A stretch of DNA of 64,000 bases from Nymphaea colorata (lineage: Eukaryota; Streptophyta; Magnoliopsida; Nymphaeales; Nymphaeaceae), in contig NC_045138.2 in assembly GCF_008831285.2 (NCBI RefSeq), forward strand, positions 28,057,934 through 28,121,933, given 5' to 3'. The notes beneath the pieces are model-generated. The model worked only from the letters and a program-made list of their open reading frames with translations. It was not told the DNA's origin and did no database searches. Shown piece by piece: positions 1 through 9,911 of the stretch (position 1 is its first letter; every line of letters begins with the position of its first letter). The position numbers were made by a program, and so were the translations under genes.

Positions 1-397
1 TTGGTGAATTTGGCAGTTGCCCGCCGAGAAGGAGATTCAAAGTTAGCTAGCCCTTTGTGCGGCTAGCACTTAATTTATAATAGTGAGTGAGCAGCCGCAG
101 GTCATTCACATAGCATAAGAATCATTAGCTAAATCAGAAATAATGTATACCATAAGAAGCTGGATCAGCGATAATTTCACTGAGCAATTCATAAGTGTTA
201 GCAAACACAAAGTGGGAGCCTGGCATTTCACTCGTAAGGCCGTCGATTGAATCGTTGAGGCAAGTGTTAAATAAAATAGCAGCGAGGTTGAAATCTTCAC
301 TGCAGTTTCCACCATTTCGCAGTCGAGCTCCTGGCGTGCAGCCACTTGGTTGACAGCCAAACAACACAAATTTCCGAGCACCCAAGCCATACATCCA

Positions 398-1060
398 CTG
401 TAGAAAGATTCAGGAGACAAATGTAAGCACTCCTTTGAATGCAATTGCTCTAGGCTTAGGTCACATCTGTCTATCCCGGGTATGGCAAAGCAGGTGTTAT
501 GTTTGAGGATGAACACAATTAATGTGCTGGGGTCTGTCAACATACAAAAATTGTTCTACTGAAACAATGCATGAGAAAGAAAAGGCTTCTTACATGGAGA
601 AAATGGTAGAACGTTCAACTTTTTAGAGAGGTGACATGGGTGACTAATGATAAATTTATACCGGAATGCTGTGTTCGACCCAGAATATCCTGACGGGACA
701 TACTAATCGACTCCTGACACTCGTCAGGTGTACAATTAAATGCAGGCCTGCCTGGACTCACACACATGCAGCCTCATTTAAATTGGTTTGCATATATGAG
801 AGGCCCAAGCATCTGGACTACAAGAGAATTTAAACTCCTCCAACTAAAGGATGTCATTTGCAATGTAAGAATTTGACTGTATGTGTGGGCGGCGGAAACA
901 GTTGGGTGCTCCAAAGGAGGAAAGCACCTCTACATAACAGTCTATGCTAGGTAGCTTAGAATGTCGCTGTGAAGGTATTTATTTTTCTTTCTAATGACGC
1001 GTTTTTTTTGTCTTCTCCATAAAGGCACAGTGAGATCAACGCAGCTCTGACGCTAGGAGA
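398..1060. other. Left part of copy A intron 2, no gene seen
   Basis: Intron sequence between exon 3 (acceptor at 398-400) and the first repeat-derived sequence at about 1066. It has AT-rich, non-repetitive composition. I see no coding similarity, RNA gene or inverted repeat that I can support. Confidence 0.5.
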
Positions 1061-1446
1061 CAATTTGGGTGCGTTTGATATCCATGGATTCAAAATCCAT
1101 GGTTTTATCAACCACAGATTCCAAAGCATCAAAAAGGTAAAATATGTTTTTTTTTTTTATCTGTATGGGAGATTTTCGTGAAAAGCAACAGCAGCTAGTG
1201 GGATCCCCGAGTTGAGAGAGAGAGACTTGGCCATGGCCACGGGTTCCGCTGGCTGATATTCTTAGCCATGGGTGGGGGGTGTCTTAAATCTAGAGAGAAA
1301 CTCTCGGTCATGGATGAGGGTTTCATTGACTTAAGACCATGGTCAATGGTTCTGCCAAAGCTGGAACCGAGAGAAACCCACGGCCAGGGCCAAGAGTTCA
1401 CATGGGGGAGAGAAACACTGTACTGCGGATTCGCACACCGGCTAGA

Positions 1447-1576
1447 AGCTCTCCGATTTTTTGATGTGAGAGAGAGAGGATAAAATGAAATATATAATAA
1501 AATTTGAAGAAGCTCTCGGATTTTTTGATGTGAGAGAGAGAGGATAAAATGAAATATATAATAAAATTTGAAGATA
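1447..1576. repeat. Tandem duplication, about 64-bp unit, with a third diverged copy at 1850-1920
   Basis: Two adjacent, almost identical units begin GCTCTC(C/G)GATTTTTTGATG and contain a GAGAGAGAGAGGATAAAATG core, followed by an AATTTGAAGA tail. A third related copy near 1850-1920 has an expanded (GA)n tract and the same GGATAAAATG and AATTTGAGGA words. It lies downstream of the LINE ORF2 stop and may belong to the 3' UTR of the LINE or to older intron sequence. Confidence 0.75.
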
Positions 1577-1849
1577 AAAAGTCTTCTAACCACAAAAACA
1601 CACCGCAAAAACAAAATAAGAGAGGGAAAGAAAATTGAAGAATGCTTTTCCAAATCTAGGAGACGCATGCCATGGGTTCGTGTGTATATATATATATATA
1701 TATGAGGGAGAGAGGAAAGGGGGAGGGAAGGAGAGAGCGAGAGAAAGAGTATTTCAACATTGCAAATCACCAACCAGCAGTTAAGACAGAGAGAAGGAGG
1801 GAGAGAGAAAATATCTCTCAAAGCAAACTGGTGACTTGCTGGTGGTTGG

Positions 1850-1851
1850 AT

Positions 1852-1880
<29 letters not shown>
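1850..1880. repeat. (GA)n microsatellite
   Basis: About 15 GA dinucleotides, inside the diverged third copy of the 64-bp repeat. Confidence 0.9.
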
Positions 1881-1882
<2 letters not shown>

Positions 1883-2036
1883 GATAAAATGGGAATATAT
1901 AACAAAATTTGAGGACAAGAGGTCCCCTAAATATAAAAACAATCCGTAAAGAACAAAATTACGCAAGCAAGAGGAACAAATAAACAATACAATGCACAGA
2001 AAAATAAGAGAGAAGAAGAAAGACGAAACGGCACAG

Positions 2037-5000
2037 TCACCCAACCGCAGTCAGGCGGCGGCGCTTTATCCGAATGGCGAACTGGATATCCCCTTGCACA
2101 AGACGAGCCACAGAATCTGGTGAAGAGAATGTGCCCCTGAAGACCCTGTTGTTGCGCTCCACCCAAATGAGCCACCAAGCTAAAATGAGCCACGGCCTCC
2201 AGACATGACCCCAAGAAGCAGTCAGGTGGGGGGAAGGACAAAAGAGGAAGAAAAGACGAATGGATGGTGGGTTTGGAAGATTACTAACAAGGGAAGGCCA
2301 AGTAGAAGCAAGGACACTAAAGAAAAAAGGGCAAGAAGTAAAAAGGTGGACCCTAGACTCAGTCGCAACAAGACATAAGGGACACTGGTTAGCCAAACTG
2401 ATGCCAAGGCGCTGTAGGTGATCAAAAGTGTTGATATGGCCAGTCAGAAGAAGCCAGACAAAAGCAATGACTCGAAGAGATGGGCCAGGAGACCAAAGAA
2501 ATCGGGGGGGGAGTGACGCGACAGAGGGACCAAAGGAGGCCAGGTAGCAAGAAGAAAAAGTGAACTCACGGGTAGGTGAAAGGGGCCAGGATGGGGACGT
2601 GCACGATGAGAGGTCAGCAAGGCGGAGGAAAAGAGGAAGGACAGAAAGCATGTCGGACCAAAAGTGGGAAGGGGAGATGTGAGATATAGAACTATGCCAG
2701 ACGCTAGGGGAAGGCAGGTCGAATTTTGAACTAATGAATTGGGTGATGGGAGAATGTTCAGTAGCTAACCGCCACCACCAAGAACACAGGAAAGACTCAC
2801 AAGCCCGACTAAGGTTGGTAACCCCAGCACCCCCAAGAAGACGCGGAAAGGCAACCACATCCCAATGCGCAAGGCGATCTGAAGGTCGATCACCATCCCA
2901 AACAAACTTACGAATAAGCTTATCAAACCTACGCAAGACAACCACAGGAGGCCGAAAGACAGACAAAGCATGGAGAGGAACCGACGCGAGGCAGTGCTTA
3001 GCCAAAGTAATCCGACCTGGAAGAGAAAGCAGCTTTCCCTGCCAACACTGAAGGCGAACCGTAAGCTTCTACTCCACCCCATCCCAAAAAGGAGCAGGAG
3101 GCGACAACGTAATCTGAAGCCCCAGATAGTCCATGGGCAGACTAGTAGCCTTACACCCAAAGCAAGCTTCCGCGAGAAGTACCGTGGCCGGATCCGCGTG
3201 AATGAAGGAGATGTGACATTTGGCGGAATTGATAGAAAGACCTGAGATGAGCTCAAAGACCCGAAGGATGAGCCAAGTTCTCACAACCTGCTGGCAAGAA
3301 GCACTGCCGAACAGAAGAAAATCATCAGCATACTGAAGGGTGGAGAAGGACGGTAAGTGGGGGAGCGAATGGGGTGTGAGGAAGCCAACGACCGTTGCGT
3401 GATGGAAAAGCGCAGAAAAGCTCTCAGCAACCAAGTTGAAAAGCAAGGGAGATAACAGGCAACCTTGACGGAGGCCACGCTCGAGACAGAAGAAATCACC
3501 ACACTTCCCATTGAAAGAGACCGCAAGCTGGGCCCCAGTGACAAGCGACATGATCCACTGCCTAAACGAAGGACCAAACGCAAGACGGGTGAGGAGGTCA
3601 GAAAGGAACTCCCAACTAACCGAGTCAAAAGCCTTAGAGATGTCCAACTTCAGGATGAATGAAGGTAGCCGTAGACAGTAAAGGGAGTGAACAACCTCAT
3701 TGACTAGGACAACCGCATCCTGCAGACGCCGACCCTTGACGAAAGCAACCTGGAAGAGGTTAATGACTGAAGGCATGACTGGTGCAAGCCGCATAGAGAG
3801 CAACTTAGCAATAATCTTGTACGGCGTGCCAAGGATGGAGATCGGGCGAAAGTGGGTGACGTCCGTAGGGTTAGGGCGCTTAGGCACCAAGACGCAGGTA
3901 GCTTGATTGAATTCCTTGAGGAAAACAGAATTGGAGGTGAACTCATCACAAAACGCAAACACATCCGCGCTACAAACCTCCCAAAAAGTACGAAAAAATT
4001 CGACTGGGAAACCATCAATGCCAGGCGCCTTACCCGAGCCAAGGGCCCAGACCGCGTTCTTGATCTCTTGGTGTTGGAAGGGCCGCTCAAGAGCGATCGC
4101 ACAAAAGACAGAGAGAGAGGAGATGTGAAAATCCGGCAGCGTGGCACGGAAGCGAAGAGGTTTAGAGTAGAAATCCTTGAAATGAGCGCTCAGGGCCGGG
4201 AGGATGTCATCACCAAGAAAAATCCTGCCCCCGATACCCATGGACTGGAGCAACGTCTGACGGCGCCTCTGAGAGGCGGCCAAGTGGAAGAATCTAGAGT
4301 TCTGGTCCCCATGTGCGAGCCAACCCAACCTAGAGCGTTGCTGCCAATGGATAGACTCCCTCATGCGCCACTCTTGGGCAAGACACTGCAGACAAAGGAG
4401 ACGGGAAGACTGATCCGCAGAAATATTATCAGAGGCCTGAAGGGACATGATCTCCTCATCCCAAACGGCCACTTCCAAAAATTTGCTGCTCCAAAAAATG
4501 CGCTTCCAGGCGAGGTCCTCCCTCCTGATGGAGTGCAACTTCCGCGAGAGCCTGAAAGCTGCCCACCTACCATTGACTGCACGAGCCCACCAATTAGGGA
4601 CGGTAGCTACAAAGGATTCATCACGGAGCCACCAGATCTCAAAACGAAACCTGGCGTGCCCGGTACCAGCCCTACCCCGAAGAAGGGAAAAGAGCAGCGG
4701 AGCATGATCAGACAGGTGCCTCGGGCCAAGAACCAATGAGGATGAAGGAAAAGCAGAGAACAACTCAGGCGAGAGGAAGATACAGTCCAACCTACGAAGG
4801 ATCGGAGGGTTCCTATTATTAGACCAAGTAAACGTACCGTTAGTCGAAGGCACGTCAAAAAGACCAAACTCATCAACGAAAGATCGAAAAGCAGACATAG
4901 ACGGGCCAGAAGTGACAGGGGATGATGAGTCAGCAGGGCTAAGCAAACAGTTGAAGTCCCCTGCCAGAAACCAAGGGGAAGCTGCAAGCTGGCGAACCTG

Positions 5001-5369
5001 ATGCAGCTCAGCCCACAGCTGCCCACGCAAAGCCCCAACGCAAGGGCCATAAACCGCTGTAACCAGGACCGGACCATTAGGCCAAAATCCGCTGAGAGAA
5101 GCAGAGATAGAGTACCTTCCGACATGCACAATAGCCCCTGTAAGGGGTGGAGACAAAGCCAGCAGGATGCCGCCCGCTGCTCCACAAGCTGGAAGGAACC
5201 CAAAGGACGGTTGGCGCAACAAAGTACGAACACAAGCATGAGAGATGACAGACATCTTGGTCTCAACCACAATAAGCACCGAAGGCCCATGCTGACGGAT
5301 CCAAGAAGAGAGATACCTACGCCGATAACGGGCACTGAGGCCCCGCACATTCCAACATGCAATCCTCAT
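2037..5369 (-). pseudogene. LINE ORF2: endonuclease-reverse transcriptase, one in-frame stop
   Basis: ATG at 5369. Residues 2-230 form an apurinic-type endonuclease (exonuclease-endonuclease-phosphatase fold): CWNVRG at 5-10, ETKM at 36-39, GDFN at 137-140, SDHAP at 220-224. The reverse transcriptase follows: FRPIS near 507, DISKAFDSVSW near 576, LRQGCLLSPLLFN near 633, catalytic YADD at 680-683. A TAG at 3069-3071 interrupts the frame. The same frame then continues to 2037 with a zf-RVT-like region (CPLC...HLFTSCPFF pattern) and a WWLIWVERNNRVF motif typical of plant L1 elements. Total length is about 1,110 codons, normal for the family. It would nick target DNA and copy the element RNA. I see no RNase H domain. 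The single stop makes this copy non-functional unless read through. Confidence 0.9.
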
Positions 5370-7150
5370 GGGGAAACCACGTGAAGCGACGAACGTCTGG
5401 CCGCCCTGGCGGCACCAGGAGGGAGGACGGAGGCTGCAGAAGCCCCAATCCTACGCAATTCCCGCCGCAACCTGGCCAGGCTGGAGCGGGAGACTGGTGC
5501 CACAGCGGCAACAAAAGAGGACCGCAACAAATCAAGTTGCTCAGGCGAAAGAGAGACCTTAAGAGCGTCAAGCGCATCCGGGAGGGAGATGCCCAACTCA
5601 GCATCCAACAAGGGGGCAACAGGTGACAACCTATCGGGCAGGGAGTGACGACCCATAGGACTCGTGGTGGGGCTAGACAACTGAACAGGGGAGGACGAGG
5701 GGGCAGAGGTGAACTCAGACTCAGACCGCAGGGCAGGGGAAAAAGAGCCAACATAAGGGATGCGGGAGAGGGCAGGGCTAACCGGTGGGAGGGGCAGGTA
5801 GGTGGGGTTTAGAGTCGAGCAGCGACTGAGTCTAGGGAGCAGAATATGCAGGGAAGGCCAGTAAGAGCTAAAGCTACCGTCAAAAGAAACAGAAAAAACC
5901 CAAGGCAGATAGGCAAAGGAGGAGGTCCTGGGTGTAAGGGGGGCATAGGGGGGCCAGTAACCAAGGTAAAGAGCAACGTACAGGCAACGGAGGGAGAATG
6001 ACTGACTGGGGGTGCCGAGACTCCAGAGGCCAAGACAACGCAGGCCGCAGTCAGACGAGAGCGAGCAACAACAGCAGCCTCAAGAGAAAGACCCTCTGCC
6101 GACGGACGGGCAACCGAAAGAGACGGTGCGGACGACCGGACGTCGCCAAGGTCAGACTGAGCAGCAACTCGCAACGGGTCGGGGCAGCCCGAGGTGGACT
6201 CGCGTGGAGCCCCAGCTCGCAAAGCAGGAAAAGGAAAGGGCGAGCAGGGTACCTCAGAGGAGCGTGGCAGAGAGCAGGCTAGACTCCTTCGCTGAGGAGA
6301 GGCAGGCGCCACGGTGAGGGAAGCAAGGGCGGAAGCTGAGAAGGCGGCAGCTCTACCATCGAAGAGCACTGGTGCGGCGGATCACCTGGCCGAAAAACCT
6401 GCGGAACCTTTACCGAAAAAGGAGGACCCCGCGTTCCAGGACAAGTAGGCCCAGGCCAAGGAAGTCTGATAGAGCCAAAGAACATAGAGCTCTCGCCCAA
6501 AGAAGGTGACCGCTGAACAACTTGCAGAGGAACCTGGACCCAGAAGGAAGCAGTGACCGCTGCAAAACCATGTCGTCACGCAAAAAGGCGACGATCATTC
6601 TGACAAGCAGGAAAGCGACATCGAGAACACGTGACGGCCCGGCGGCCGTTCAAGGAAGCACACCTCTAACACCACCACTGGCCCCATCTGACTCGGATAG
6701 AAGCAACAGACCGGAGAAGGTGACGAAGCCTGGAAGCACGCCGAGAAGAGGGGACAGACCACGGTGATGGGGCTGGCCTACCAACGGAGACCACCTTGGG
6801 GAGCCTCGGCCGCAAGGAACAGTCACCCATCTGCAGAAGGAGAAAACAACAACGCGCTGGCAGGAGGAAGGCCTGAAGGAGCCCGCGAGCATCTTTCAGC
6901 TGAAGTGTGCCGGCGAAAATGCAATTGAAGATAGTAGACTGCCAACTGAAAGACAAAGCCTGTGCTTGACGAACCCCCTCAGGCGAGCAAAGAAAACCGA
7001 TCGCCGCACGACAAAGCAAGCTATTAAGAGGGAGGGGGTTACCCAGCCTAATACCACAAAGACTAGGACCCTCAACCCAAACCCCCGAGGGCGGCCGCAA
7101 AGGCGGGGGAGGAGGAAGGGCTGCCACGACACCCCCCACGGTGCAAGAGT
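5366..7150 (-). pseudogene. LINE ORF1 region, degenerate
   Basis: GC-rich sequence upstream of ORF2 where L1 elements carry the RNA-binding ORF1. The most convincing stretch is 5680-5366: an open frame that overlaps the ORF2 start by a few bases and contains a plausible helical segment (LRRELRRIG). Further upstream, open stretches occur in more than one frame (for example 6369-5809 and 7139-6666), which fits an ORF1 broken by frameshifts. I could not identify a CCHC knuckle. Open frames on both strands here are favoured by high GC and are weak evidence individually. Confidence 0.5.
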
Positions 7151-7620
7151 AAAGAAAAAGGAACCTGTTTTCACAGGCAATTCAACAAACAGTTACAGTG
7201 CAGCTTGCACAAATGCAGGGAGAGACGTCCCACGGCTCCAGCACTCCCCAAGCGACAGAGAGGGCAGGGGGAAGAGCTGCATTGCTCGGGGAAATGGGGG
7301 GACAACGCCGTGCTGCCCCAGACGGACGGCGAAGACGAGTGAGCGGGCGGTGGGGGCAGAAGGAGAGACGGGCAGGTGTTGGGGCCGACGGGAGATAGAG
7401 AGGGCGAGTGGAGCCAGACGAGCGGGTGGTGGGGCAGACGGAGAGACGGGCGGGCGGTGGGGTCGACGGGCGGGCGGTGGGGTCGACGGGAGAAAGAGAG
7501 AGCGAGTGGGGAGCAGGGGGAAGAGTGGACGAGCACGAGGAGGCGGGCGAGAGAGGAGAGTGAGAGGTCGGGCAGACGAGAGAGGAGGGCGGTCGGGCGG
7601 CGAGAACGGGCGAGCGAGAG

Positions 7621-7658
<38 letters not shown>

Positions 7659-7690
7659 GAGAGAGAGAGTAAGAGAAATCTATCATAGAG
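7150..7690 (-). promoter_or_regulatory. LINE 5' leader, CT-rich on its sense strand, with (GA)n at 7618-7670
   Basis: Very biased sequence (plus strand GGGAGAC/GGGCGG and GA repeats). It contains short tandem copies of a GGGCGGTGGGGTCGACGG-like unit near 7450-7490 and a pure GA tract ending at about 7670. This is the position of the internal promoter and leader in an L1 element. Long open frames on both strands reflect the simple composition. Confidence 0.5.
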
Positions 7691-8749
7691 ATCCGACCTT
7701 TTCGGAAAGCTCACCAAATACATTCTTTTTTAAGTGACTGATTTAAAAACTAAGTCAATCTTAAATCCAAGGATCTAAAATCTAAGATCTGGAGGCATCA
7801 AACCCAACCTTAACAAGATCCGTTACGACCGCAAGAGCCGACAAACGTCAGTATGTACCTAATCATTCTGAGCATGGTAGTTGGTAGTGCGAGGGAGTTT
7901 CCAGAATAAGCTCTTCGAAGCAAAAAGTGTACCTTGTCAGTTGTTACCTTGTCTTTTGCAAAGGGTGAATGATCTCACCACTATTACCTACTTCATACAC
8001 TACTTCTTTAAATTATTCTAGATGCGAATTTTGTATATATTTGACCTGCATTGTGGGGAAGAAAGATAACAGAAAATCATAGTCCTCTGAAAAATTTTAG
8101 TTTTGGGGAACGTCTATCTAGTTTCACAATTTCAAAATACTCATCTGAGGCTATGGCTGTAATCAAAAGCATATCGGCACCTTCATCATACCACTTAAAT
8201 AAACTGCATTCTATTTGCCTTTGATTACTTGTTTGAAGGCTTATCACCTACGTTTATAATGAATTCACAAATGCTAAAGAGGAAAAATAATAAATGCAAA
8301 TCGCCGATCAAAAATGTAATTTGGTTTTATGATGCATATGCTTTAATTTTGCATATATAGATAACGACATTTTGAAACTAAACCTGCCCTGATTATGATA
8401 CTTTAGGCATCACAGTTGGAAAAGCAATAGGAGTACTCAACATGTTAAATATACCAATTTCATTTTCAAGAGCAAGCAGCCAATCTTCATCAACGTCTTG
8501 CTACACGTTTGACATGCATCATACTATATCTACCATTTGGTAAGGCAAATAGTCTGAGATGAGATAGAAATTAGTGGGTCTACTTGCTAGATGGTTCATC
8601 TGTGGAGTGTGGAGCTTTTGACTACATGGCTTTTAAGTTTTAAATCATTCTTGACAGATTCTGTTTACTGCTCTCAGTCTCAGATGTAAAAGTTCAATAT
8701 TCTAATAAATTTTCTTCATCTGTCTTAGTATAAAGAACCTTTGTTTTAC
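7690..8749. other. Right part of copy A intron 2
   Basis: The first 120 bp hold the right half of the possible MITE (7728-7808). The remaining 0.9 kb is AT-rich intron with no coding similarity or clear repeat. Confidence 0.5.
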
Positions 8750-9281
8750 CTTCAGTTGCTGTGTGAAGTTTCCAATGAGTAACCTTGTAAACTCTGGCAA
8801 ATAGCATCTTGTTTCTTGGAAACAGTGATCGGAGTAATCATTTCCACCGGTGTTGAAGACAAATATACTCCCAGACAGATAAGAAGAAAGGTTGCTTCCT
8901 ACGAGAGATCTCAACTCCAGCGGAGTTCCTTCTTCGAAGTTGGTGATTTGTTGATTCAGAGGTATTACCGTGATCTGCAAGGATTAAAGAGGAAAAAAAC
9001 GAAAGAACTTATGAGATATTTGTTGTTGACTGAGGTCAAGAAAACAGAAATCTGATTATAGATAAAAAACAAAGTAATGAAGATTTTCCTTCCTTCATCA
9101 AAAAGAGAAAGGAAGATTCAAGCAAATCAAAAGCAATGGGGCCAGATATATTATTGGCGAGGGTCCACTCTACATTGAAAGTAGTCGAGTCGAGAATCCC
9201 GGAGCCAGCAGATGCGTAGTTCACTCCACTCAAAATTTTGGTTCCTTTGGTCGTGGGATCGTTGAAACCGGGGAGGGGATG

Positions 9282-9286
9282 AGGAA
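9282..9286. repeat. Target site duplication, left copy (AGGAA)
   Basis: Five bases directly before the 5' LTR, identical to 14626-14630 directly after the 3' LTR. Five bp is the usual copia duplication length. They lie inside exon 1 of GDSL copy A. Confidence 0.95.
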
Positions 9287-9848
9287 TGTCAAGAGTCATC
9301 ACCGACTCTCTTGAACAGTCTTGAGTCTCCTTTAGTAAGTCGGTGGATGTCATAGTCGGTGCTTGTGTTTAAGTCTGTAGATGTAATGATGAAAGAAAAA
9401 TTTTAAAAAAAAAAATGAATGAGAAGTCGGTGGAAGCATCCACCACCTACTTCATCTCCCTATAAATAGGGACGTTGGGCCATGGTGAGAGTATGTGAAA
9501 AAGAGTGAGTGTGTGTGAAAAAATTGTGAGAGTGGTTGAGTCATTTATGTGCTCACTTTGTGAGCTTGTGAGGTGTGTGAGCTTGTGAGGTGTGTTAGAG
9601 TTGTGCTCAGTGCAAGAGCGTCGGGCTTGGAGTTATTTAGGTGTGGAAGTTCACTACGTGAGCGAGGTGAGTTTTTCTTGAGCTTCCTTGTAATATTTAT
9701 TTTGATGAATGAATAGTTGATATTTTAAAGTATACTCTTTCAAAGTTATTATTGAGTATCATTTTGGACGTCGAGACTCTGCTAGATTTTTTTCGCATAA
9801 ATTTGAGTTTGTAGCTGAGTTATAGGGCCCGCATTACGTTTTCCAACA
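9287..9848 (+). repeat. Copia 5' LTR
   Basis: Starts TGTCAAGAGTC and ends TTTTCCAACA (the TG...CA rule). It contains a TATA box (TATAAATA, 9461-9468) about 175 bp in, then a tandem pair of a GCTTGTGAGGTGTGT unit near 9565-9595. The 3' LTR copy is nearly identical. Confidence 0.96.
9461..9468 (+). promoter_or_regulatory. LTR TATA box
   Basis: TATAAATA inside the 5' LTR, preserved in the 3' LTR at about 14238. It probably sets the start of the retrotransposon transcript. In the 3' LTR it would fire rightward, antisense to the split lipase gene. Confidence 0.65.
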
Positions 9849-9850
9849 AT

Positions 9851-9862
9851 TGGTATCAGAGC
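9851..9862 (+). other. Primer-binding site, initiator-Met tRNA
   Basis: TGGTATCAGAGC begins two bases after the LTR end. It is the standard complement of the plant initiator methionine tRNA 3' end and primes minus-strand DNA synthesis. Confidence 0.95.
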
Positions 9863-9911
9863 CAGGTTCTGTCCGAGGGCCGATTTATTGGAATATATAT
9901 ATCATGAAGTT

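Larger units (their letters stand above)
1160..7690 (-). mobile_element. L1-type LINE, near full length
   Basis: Non-LTR retrotransposon on the minus strand inside intron 2 of copy A. Order from its 5' end: CT-rich leader with a (GA)n tract (7690 to about 7150), degenerate ORF1 region (7150-5366), ORF2 with endonuclease, reverse transcriptase and a C-terminal zinc-finger domain (5369-2037), then a 3' UTR. A plus-strand T run at about 1147-1160 could be the poly(A) tail, but the GA-rich sequence between 1200 and 2000 makes the true 3' end uncertain. No target duplication was found. The element is much more GC-rich than the flanking intron. ORF2 carries only one stop, so the copy is fairly young but not autonomous as read. 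Confidence 0.7.
1066..7808. mobile_element. Possible MITE split by the LINE (two ends at 1066-1150 and 7728-7808)
   Basis: Position 1066 begins GGGTGCGTTTGAT followed by GGATTC and ATCCATGG words. The complement of 7808-7728 begins GGTTGGGTTTGATG and also continues with GGAT/ATCC words. The ends face each other as imperfect terminal inverted repeats (about 11 of 14 positions), of a type resembling Tourist/PIF-Harbinger ends. Similar starts recur at 33350 and 38592. I infer that a small inverted-repeat element was present in the intron and that the LINE inserted into it. I could not define a clean target duplication, so the call is tentative. Confidence 0.3.

Noticed and set aside
1195-1905. 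236-codon minus-strand frame with SLSLSL stretches
   Set aside because: Product of the GA-rich 64-bp tandem repeat; no real protein signature.
3852-4739. 295-codon plus-strand frame opposite LINE ORF2
   Set aside because: Antisense shadow of a GC-rich coding region whose minus-strand frame has clear endonuclease and RT motifs.
7171-7723. Long open frames on both strands at the LINE 5' leader
   Set aside because: Composed of GA/CT repeats translating to Ser/Leu or Arg/Glu strings; low-complexity artefact.
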